DNA of 33,308 nt, from IMG/VR virus record IMGVR_UViG_3300031539_000167, positions 1 to 33,308 of that record, one strand, 5' to 3'. A program made the position numbers and the translations under genes. Below are positions 24,520-30,460 of the stretch, in pieces. Positions within the stretch are counted from its first letter, which is position 1; every line of letters begins with the position of its first letter. Source of the DNA: a virus. Under the pieces are notes generated by a model. It did no database searches. It was given only the letters and a program-made list of their open reading frames with translations, and was not told where the DNA came from.

Positions 24520-25103
24520 TAGAACCACTTACTTTTAGGACTACCAAGTAAATTAGAAGCTTGGATTTGTGACCCATCACCCGGTTTAGGATTTAATTGC
24601 GCAGTAGTTATCAACTTCATATCAATACTAACTTGATGTTTCAAATGACAAACTGTTGCGCCACTCCCGGTACCAACCAATGGGCCAGAAGGAGTCACAT
24701 TAACTGAAATTCCTCTCCACGTACCACCGCTTGGCGAATATTCATACAGTTTCAAGTTGATGATTGGGAATTTGTCCTGAGCCTCTGCCATCGATATGTA
24801 GAAATAAGCTTTTGCTTGACGTATTTCTTCCATTACTCTAGTTACTGTCCAAGGATCACCATCTACTATATATTCCCATTGAACAGTTATCAGTCTAGCG
24901 TCAGAGCCCTTATAAACCGGAAATGGTTCGAAAGTTCCTTGATAAATTTCGTCCCACGATGCTGTTTTCCCATCTTTCATCACACGTGGTGGGAATTGAA
25001 ACTTAATTTCCCTCTCACCACCATCAACGGCTGGGCCTACGAGGCTCATCTTGACATTTCGCAGTATATTGCTATCCCACTCCGCGTATTCTTGTTTAGC
25101 CAT
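24519..25103 (-). CDS. Probable baseplate/tail-tube junction protein
   Basis: 194 aa, beta-rich, no catalytic motif. Segments include EIKFQFPPRVMKDGKTASWD, DARLITVQWEYIVDGDPWTV, a helix VTRVMEEIRQAKAYFYISM and strands FPIINLKLYEYSP. The FPPR...W plus W-x-Y-I-V-D-G pattern is one I associate with small baseplate or tube-initiator proteins of large myoviruses, but I cannot name the family from sequence alone. It sits between hub and gp53-like genes, where tube-initiator (gp48/gp54-like) proteins would fit. ATG at 25103, 13 bases after the hub stop. Confidence 0.6.
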   Translation of the reverse strand: MAKQEYAEWDSNILRNVKMSLVGPAVDGGEREIKFQFPPRVMKDGKTASWDEIYQGTFEPFPVYKGSDARLITVQWEYIVDGDPWTVTRVMEEIRQAKAYFYISMAEAQDKFPIINLKLYEYSPSGGTWRGISVNVTPSGPLVGTGSGATVCHLKHQVSIDMKLITTAQLNPKPGDGSQIQASNLLGSPKSKWF

Positions 25104-25116
25104 AGGTTATTTTTGA

Positions 25117-26472
25117 TTATATTTCTTTGCGAGCCAGCGCATCCCAATCAATGCGGGCCAAATAAAGTTCAGTCTGCCAATCGTCAGTAGTTACTATATG
25201 TCTAAACCCGTACAGCAACCATCTACCAGACAGGAAATACGGATTGCCATCAATGCCAATCCACGACAGATTAACGGTAGATGCTCCAAGCAACGTACTA
25301 TCGCCAATAACGTGCCACCCAGATACATTAACTTTAATCCGCATAACGGAGTTTAACATTCCTAAAAACAATCCACGTGCTCTTCCATCTATCCAATCTT
25401 CATAGTCCACGCCCATTTCCCCACCATTCAACTCTGGAACTGGCGGGACGGTTGTTGACTGACTTAAACGTGGTTTTTCCGATTCCGGCTTTTTAAATGC
25501 TCTTTCCTGACTAAGACCAGACGGCTTAACCTTATTCGCAGTAGTGCTATCATCGACAACAGCTTTACTAATCTTATTCGGATCAATATACTTCCCATTT
25601 ACAGCACTAAGCCCAGATGTTGTTAACTTAGATTGCAAAATTCCTATATGGTTATCAGATAGTAACTCCACAAAATTTATATCATTACCACCATCGGCAC
25701 CTGCAGTGTTGATATCGATAGGTCCGTGTCCAAACCCATTGCCGGGATCGCTATAATCAAAGTTTGGAAGATCTGACCACTCTTTAATTACTAATTTAGG
25801 TTGCGCAACCTTACGATCATTGGCTTCAACTATCGTTTCACCACTTGCAATCACCCAATTCGTTTTATTTTTAGTTAAACTAGATGACCATTCAAGAAGC
25901 GAATTTATGAAAGTACGGGGATCTTGCCGCATCTGATACCAAATGCCATCCTTATTATCCTTAGTCTCAGATACCTCTACTACAATTTTGGGTTTAGGAT
26001 CTTGTTTCGTATGCTGAAAGGCTATTTTGCTGTATTTTTCTACAACCTGTTTTAAGACACTGGAAATATTGCCCTTATAGGCTCCGCCAAAAGAATCACC
26101 GTGGCTTAAAACAAAGGAAGGTGGGTCGATAGCCATAAAATTTAGCTCTCCACTACTCGATTCACCGAGTGCGGATAAGTTGGTAATATATGCGGTGATT
26201 TTAGGAGTGCTTAGGTCGGCTTTATCGCTTGCCCAACTTATGCTAAATGTTATCGGAACTGGATTAAAGCGGGCTTCTGACAAATAATCATTAACTGCTA
26301 TTTGTCTTAATCTTTCATAATAATTATCTGTTACCGTAGCTTCAACACTATACCCGGAATTAATAAATGAAGACCAAACCAATTGAACAAGGCCATCACC
26401 TATATCAACTTTATTGTCTCCTGCCCCTATCTGTAGGCGCAGGAGGGGTCCTAGTCCTCTTGGAATCGTCAA
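25117..26472 (-). CDS. Baseplate hub protein, gp27/gpD-like
   Basis: 451 aa. Order of folds suggests the hub ring that joins tail tube and spike: an N-terminal barrel (VEATVTDNYYERLRQIAVN, ITFSISWASD), then AYITNLSALGESSSGELNFM, an intermediate helical domain with DPRTFINSLLEWSSSL, and a C-terminal barrel ending GNPYFLSGRWLLYGFRHIVT, then WQTELYLARI, typical of gpD/gp27-like hubs. A Ser/Pro/Lys-rich linker lies at about 315-350. The start appears to be TTG at 26472, since no ATG lies near the beginning and an in-frame stop is just upstream; GAGG nine bases before it supports this. It overlaps the preceding gene by 62 bases. Confidence 0.7.
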   Translation of the reverse strand: MTIPRGLGPLLRLQIGAGDNKVDIGDGLVQLVWSSFINSGYSVEATVTDNYYERLRQIAVNDYLSEARFNPVPITFSISWASDKADLSTPKITAYITNLSALGESSSGELNFMAIDPPSFVLSHGDSFGGAYKGNISSVLKQVVEKYSKIAFQHTKQDPKPKIVVEVSETKDNKDGIWYQMRQDPRTFINSLLEWSSSLTKNKTNWVIASGETIVEANDRKVAQPKLVIKEWSDLPNFDYSDPGNGFGHGPIDINTAGADGGNDINFVELLSDNHIGILQSKLTTSGLSAVNGKYIDPNKISKAVVDDSTTANKVKPSGLSQERAFKKPESEKPRLSQSTTVPPVPELNGGEMGVDYEDWIDGRARGLFLGMLNSVMRIKVNVSGWHVIGDSTLLGASTVNLSWIGIDGNPYFLSGRWLLYGFRHIVTTDDWQTELYLARIDWDALARKEI

Positions 26473-26785
26473 GTGGCGCTACCTCATATTCTTTCACAAT
26501 TTCAATATTATCTTTGTTTATGGTTTTATATGACAAATTGTATGCTCTTGGCATTACCTTTCTGAGCCATATTTCTCTTTTAATCACATCCATTCTGTCT
26601 AACTTATTTACGTTCATTCTTATCAAGTTAGATTCATCTTTCGAAAGACTTTTGGTTTCTAATATATGAATTTTACTATACACTTGTCCTATTAAAAGGC
26701 CAAGTATATATTTCCTCTTCGCACGCTTTTTTCTACGTTTATCTTTTGGATTATAATTTTCGTATCGTACCCAAACTAACTTCAT
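26411..26785 (-). CDS. Unknown basic protein overlapping the hub gene
   Basis: 124 aa from ATG 26785, which overlaps the preceding stop (ATGA). A longer frame from 26830 would overlap that gene by 49 bases and is less likely. The N-terminal part is strongly basic (YNPKDKRRKKRAKRKYILG) and is followed by a short hydrophobic patch, a middle region MNVNKLDRMDVIKREIWLRK, and a Pro/Arg/Thr tail. The last 62 bases double as the start of the hub gene. No family recognised; nucleic-acid binding is only a guess from charge. Confidence 0.6.
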   Translation of the reverse strand: MKLVWVRYENYNPKDKRRKKRAKRKYILGLLIGQVYSKIHILETKSLSKDESNLIRMNVNKLDRMDVIKREIWLRKVMPRAYNLSYKTINKDNIEIVKEYEVAPLDDSKRTRTPPAPTDRGRRQ

Positions 26786-27177
26786 ACCATAGATTTGATA
26801 TGCGAAATAATAGTCGGCTCGTGTTTGCATTCCAATGTGCCGTAGTCAATCGAATGCCATATATCAAATATCAGTAAATATTTTTTAACATATTCTTCTA
26901 ACCCATCAGCATGGTTCGATAGATCGCTTTTACCGTCACCATCTATATGAAAACTAAACTTTAGCCCATCATGCGTCATATTTACAGTATACCAAATTTT
27001 TCTTGGATTTACACCGTCAGACATACGTACGAATATAACACCCTTATAATGCGTCCTAAATTTCAACTTCTCCTTTACCATTTGTTCCAACGTAAAACAA
27101 GATATGCCAGTGACATAAAGATCAGTATTGATAATCCTAATCTTGTTGGCATTAAAAATAATCTCAGTGAAATCCAT
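26782..27177 (-). CDS. Unknown 131-aa protein
   Basis: Not recognised. Mixed alpha/beta, no signal or membrane segment: MDFTEIIFNANKIRIINTD, a helical FTLEQMVKEKLKF, strands GVIFVRMSDG and KIWYTVNMTHDGLKFSFHID, then a helix EEYVKKYLLIFDIWHSID. GAGGG lies close before ATG 27177, one base after the primase-like stop, so it is part of the same transcript. Confidence 0.7.
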   Translation of the reverse strand: MDFTEIIFNANKIRIINTDLYVTGISCFTLEQMVKEKLKFRTHYKGVIFVRMSDGVNPRKIWYTVNMTHDGLKFSFHIDGDGKSDLSNHADGLEEYVKKYLLIFDIWHSIDYGTLECKHEPTIISHIKSMV

Positions 27178-27178
27178 T

Positions 27179-28282
27179 TTAATTTCCCTCTAAAATTTTC
27201 AAGAATTTCATCCTATCTCTAGGCTGCTTTTTAATTGTCAACCGAAGCTTAATTGCCACTTCTTTCGTTAATTTTTTAGCATGTTTATTGATATACAATT
27301 TCACACAATCATCTCTCTTTGCATATTCCTGCGGCACAAGATTGGGGAAGAACATGCAAAGAATATGGAAATCATTCCAATCCTTAATATTATTACCGTT
27401 CTGATCTTTTATGAGTGGCGGTTGGCAATAATATAATACATCATCGAAAATACCATGCATCAACATTCTGTTTTGGTAAATAGAAGTGGTTCCAGCTTCA
27501 TCGTTATCTGGGCACAATATCACCCTGATTGGCGAAAAAACTTTTAGTCTCATTATTTGTTTTAAATCTAGAGTGGCACCACCAGAGGCTAACCCACCAT
27601 CACCAATAGAAATAGCTCCAAATAACGATTCTGTTACGAACAAATCTGATTTATGATCTGCTCTATCCCAACCATATAAGAAACTAGTTTTTAAAACACC
27701 AGTACTGGCATCTGGGAACTCAAATCTTTTTGAATCAGTATCCCTAGTTTGCCAATATGCAACTTCGCCATATTCAATATATGGAAATACTACTTTAGAA
27801 ACGGCATACATCACGCCCCATTTTTTAATCTTTTCTAAAGTTACACATCTTCCAATTAGATAATTAAGAACCATTGTTTCCATCATAGTTCTTTTTTCGC
27901 CATCCGGTTTAAATTCCTTAGAACCCGGTGGTAATTCCAAATCACCAACTATTATTTCCTCATCCCCATCTTCCTCAGGTGTCTCTAAATATGAGGTGAT
28001 ATTAGCGTGCTTCGCAGACTTTATGTTCCTAACTGCGGCTCGATAATCGCATTGAAGATAAGCCATAACGAAATTCACGAACGGACCATCGTGATTTTGG
28101 TGGTGTGGCCTCCAATCATGAACTAAACCCTTTTTAAGGTTCACATTCATGTGAAATTTTGTATCTGGAGTGCCTGTTTCTAATTCTTGGAATGGATTAC
28201 AAATCTTAAGTTCTTTAATGCCATCTCTAACATCAAAGTTTGCCCGTACCCAATTTTCTATTTCCTTCGGGCTTATATGCAT
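27179..28282 (-). CDS. Primase-like protein with TOPRIM domain but no zinc finger
   Basis: 367 aa from ATG 28282, preceded by GGAAG five bases upstream; a TTG at 28294 gives four more residues but is weaker. The N-terminal 90 residues follow the outline of a CHC2-type primase module (FHMNVNLKKGLVHDWRPH, then GPFVNFVMAYLQCDYRAAVR) yet lack the paired Cys/His ligands. Residues about 200-310 form a TOPRIM fold: LFVTES with E218, GDGGLASGGATL, then VILCPDNDEAG with D259 and D261, and KDWND. Primases of this kind make RNA primers for lagging-strand synthesis; loss of the zinc site makes template recognition uncertain. It overlaps the Fic-like gene by 50 bases and lies inside the tail cluster, an unusual place. 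Confidence 0.7.
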   Translation of the reverse strand: MHISPKEIENWVRANFDVRDGIKELKICNPFQELETGTPDTKFHMNVNLKKGLVHDWRPHHQNHDGPFVNFVMAYLQCDYRAAVRNIKSAKHANITSYLETPEEDGDEEIIVGDLELPPGSKEFKPDGEKRTMMETMVLNYLIGRCVTLEKIKKWGVMYAVSKVVFPYIEYGEVAYWQTRDTDSKRFEFPDASTGVLKTSFLYGWDRADHKSDLFVTESLFGAISIGDGGLASGGATLDLKQIMRLKVFSPIRVILCPDNDEAGTTSIYQNRMLMHGIFDDVLYYCQPPLIKDQNGNNIKDWNDFHILCMFFPNLVPQEYAKRDDCVKLYINKHAKKLTKEVAIKLRLTIKKQPRDRMKFLKILEGN

Positions 28283-28877
28283 ATCTACTTCCAAAAACAG
28301 AATGAAAACTCTCTATCGCGTTGTAATAAGTAACAGTATCAACATCAAAATTTGATATGTCCATAAAATGTCGTAAACGAAGCATGTTGAACATCAGCCT
28401 TCCAACACGACCATTATCCGATCTAAAAGGCTGCATACATTCAAATACATTATGGACGTACCAGAAATAGTTGTTGGCGGCTACATCTCCGCTTTGAATA
28501 ATGCCATCACATAACGTTAATAAGTAATCAAACTTTTTAACGACATCGCCTAAACCAACTGGATCTGGGCATTCATACGCTCTAACTATTTTAGATTCTG
28601 TTCTTATTGCCCCTCTATCTTCTCTATTCCTATCAAGCTTATAATGTATTGCTCTAACATCATTAAATGTGATACCATCAGTAATTCTTACGCGTTCGAC
28701 CATCCAAGCATACGCAGCATACTGACCAGCAACAGATGGATATTTGGCTTCAAATGCTGGTGTTATTCTTTTGGTGGTAGTCAATAACTTGTAAATAACA
28801 TCAACAGTTTCAGATGGTTTACCATCAATAACATTGTTGTTGTGTATGAATTCAGATAGTAGTCTGAGGCTGTCCAT
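28233..28877 (-). CDS. Fic/DOC-fold protein with substituted active-site motif
   Basis: 214 aa. Fic enzymes transfer AMP or other phosphate-containing groups to proteins using HPFx(D/E)GN(G/K)R. Here residues 149-157 read QPFRSDNGR inside HNVFECMQPFRSDNGRVGRL, so the catalytic His is Gln, the metal-binding acidic residue is Ser and the first Gly is Asp; Asn, Gly and Arg remain. Upstream, HYKLDRNREDRGAIRT corresponds to the flap region. The N-terminal helix LLSEFIHNN aligns with the class II inhibitory motif (S/T)xxxE(G/N), again with the Glu replaced (by His12). Start ATG 28877 overlaps the preceding small gene (TAATG). Likely a non-catalytic or re-purposed Fic fold; target unknown. Confidence 0.75.
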   Translation of the reverse strand: MDSLRLLSEFIHNNNVIDGKPSETVDVIYKLLTTTKRITPAFEAKYPSVAGQYAAYAWMVERVRITDGITFNDVRAIHYKLDRNREDRGAIRTESKIVRAYECPDPVGLGDVVKKFDYLLTLCDGIIQSGDVAANNYFWYVHNVFECMQPFRSDNGRVGRLMFNMLRLRHFMDISNFDVDTVTYYNAIESFHSVFGSRYAYKPEGNRKLGTGKL

Positions 28878-29092
28878 TAAATTTGCCGACCATATCCCCT
28901 CGTATCGGAAGCTGAGGAGGTATCTGGCATCGTTCCCGATTTGTTTAACTGCGATAATTGTGTACTGACTTGTGTTTCATTTTCCAAGTCGTCTGTTTCG
29001 TCTTCTCTCCCATCAAAGTAATCTTCTAATCTCCTGCCCTTTTCGGAAGTTTTTCTTTTTATAGCGTCTCTATGTAGCTCTTCTAGTCTCAT
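28877..29092 (-). CDS. Small acidic protein coupled to the Fic-like gene
   Basis: 71 aa, likely largely disordered: a basic helical start (MRLEELHRDAIKRKTSEKGR), an acidic middle (DGREDETDDLENETQ) and a Ser/Thr/Gly tail. T33-D-D-L-E37-N38 fits the Fic-inhibition consensus (S/T)xxxE(G/N) exactly, as in small VbhA-type antitoxins encoded just upstream of class I Fic proteins; a chance match in an acidic stretch is possible. Both ends are coupled: ATGA with the preceding gene and TAATG with the Fic-like gene. Confidence 0.6.
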   Translation of the reverse strand: MRLEELHRDAIKRKTSEKGRRLEDYFDGREDETDDLENETQVSTQLSQLNKSGTMPDTSSASDTRGYGRQI

Positions 29093-29625
29093 TTTACCGC
29101 CGATGACATATTCGCAAACGCCGTGGCAATGAATCTTTTCACTTCTTCTGCCGAAACTAAGTCCATCTGCTTGACGGCCTCTGGGAGATATTTCTCAAAT
29201 AATCCCGGTACGTCAGATATTTTAACGTATTCTTGCTCAAATTCCTTCGGTTCCTGATGATCAGACAATTCAGCAGTGGTTTCTTCTAAAACCACCTTAC
29301 TGATTGGGGCCAAAATTCTAATGGCCCACGATGATCCAACTTTATTCTCAATCATTACCACATATTGTTTTTTCTTGCATTCAATCATAACTCTTTCAAT
29401 ATCATACGTAAGCATTCTACCATTATCAAAATGTAAAAATGGGATTGATTCAGACAATTCGTGGTGAAGGTTCTCTGACACCAACGGTACGTACATCACT
29501 TCATCTAACGCATCGAGCATGTATCCAATAACATTCGCGGCACCGGAATCAACAATCCATTCATTCACCGGTACGCCATCTTCTTTTAATGTTATCGACA
29601 ATCCGTTTTTGTCATATGGTATCAT
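29089..29625 (-). CDS. Unknown acidic 178-aa protein
   Basis: Not recognised. A beta-rich N-terminal half (NGLSITLKEDGVPVNEWIVD, FDNGRMLTYDIERVMIECKK, YVVMIENKVGSSWAIRIL) and an acidic helical C-terminal half (DVPGLFEKYLPEAVKQMDL, SAEEVKRFIATAFANM). No membrane segment. It lies two bases after the 259-aa gene and overlaps the next gene by ATGA, so it belongs to the tail transcript. A tail-assembly role is possible from location only. Confidence 0.7.
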   Translation of the reverse strand: MIPYDKNGLSITLKEDGVPVNEWIVDSGAANVIGYMLDALDEVMYVPLVSENLHHELSESIPFLHFDNGRMLTYDIERVMIECKKKQYVVMIENKVGSSWAIRILAPISKVVLEETTAELSDHQEPKEFEQEYVKISDVPGLFEKYLPEAVKQMDLVSAEEVKRFIATAFANMSSAVK

Positions 29626-29627
29626 TT

Positions 29628-30407
29628 TTAGGCCACGCTAAAATGCATCCAAGGGCTTGTTTGTCTAGTGCCATCCGGTAAGTTCATAGTGACACGGGAG
29701 CGGTAATTGCCAACCAAAAATGCAGTTGTGTCTAACTTATGCTTGAAGACGAATGGATTGGTTCTGTAACTACCTTGTCTTAGACCACAAATCATTGGCA
29801 CATTATCGACCAACAACTCACAATTATTTGTTTCTACGGTAATAGTAGCATTCGACATCAATATCGCCGGGATTGACTTATTCTGATCAAAGTCGTACAA
29901 CGGCAATGGCATAATACCAACTTCAAACCATTTTAGTTCCGGCTTATAAAATTTAGTGGTTAGTTGCTCAAACTTAAATTGTAATGACGTAAGATTGTCT
30001 GTGCAGAACCACCCACCATCTCTCAGCCAAAACTGGTTACAACATTTAAACCATAATGTTTCATCATTAATATCGCCACCGGTCCCAAGTGGTTCCGGTA
30101 GAAAATACCAGACATCAAAATAAATATCCATATCCAATTCTTGACCAGCCAGCCAAGGTAGGATATATTCGCCACTTTCAATCACGCCATCGCTATCAGC
30201 GTCCTGTTGTTGAAGTGGGGAAGGATATGATGGATCGTCGGGATCAACGATAGCTATCTCTTCTACTTTATTTTCTTCTTTTATCGACCCTTTATATATA
30301 TCAATTCTTCTTATAGCGTATGGGGCCGCTTGCACACCATCCTTGTAAAAGGATGTGTTCAAATAGACTGTAGATCCGATTCTTCCGGTCAATCTTGGAC
30401 TGGACAT
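29628..30407 (-). CDS. Putative tail structural protein with an EF-hand calcium loop
   Basis: 259 aa, beta-rich, directly after the tape measure gene. Residues 69-80, DADSDGVIESGE, are a perfect 12-residue EF-hand loop (D1, D3, D5, G6, I8, E12), so calcium binding is likely. Other features are aromatic-rich strands (MDIYFDVWYFLPEPLG, WFKCCNQFWLRDGGWFC) and a C-terminal Ig-like strand pattern (FLVGNYRSRVTMNLPDGTRQ). Four cysteines, two adjacent. AGGAG is nine bases before ATG 30407. By position a tail or baseplate component; the family is not recognised. Confidence 0.65.
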   Translation of the reverse strand: MSSPRLTGRIGSTVYLNTSFYKDGVQAAPYAIRRIDIYKGSIKEENKVEEIAIVDPDDPSYPSPLQQQDADSDGVIESGEYILPWLAGQELDMDIYFDVWYFLPEPLGTGGDINDETLWFKCCNQFWLRDGGWFCTDNLTSLQFKFEQLTTKFYKPELKWFEVGIMPLPLYDFDQNKSIPAILMSNATITVETNNCELLVDNVPMICGLRQGSYRTNPFVFKHKLDTTAFLVGNYRSRVTMNLPDGTRQTSPWMHFSVA

Positions 30408-30460
30408 AAGCTTTCACTCCTATCTATATTTGAGTATGGCCAATATCGATTGGAGCGGGC

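Noticed and set aside
26786-26830. Longer start for the basic protein at 26830
   Set aside because: It would overlap the preceding gene by 49 bases; ATG 26785 makes a normal ATGA overlap.
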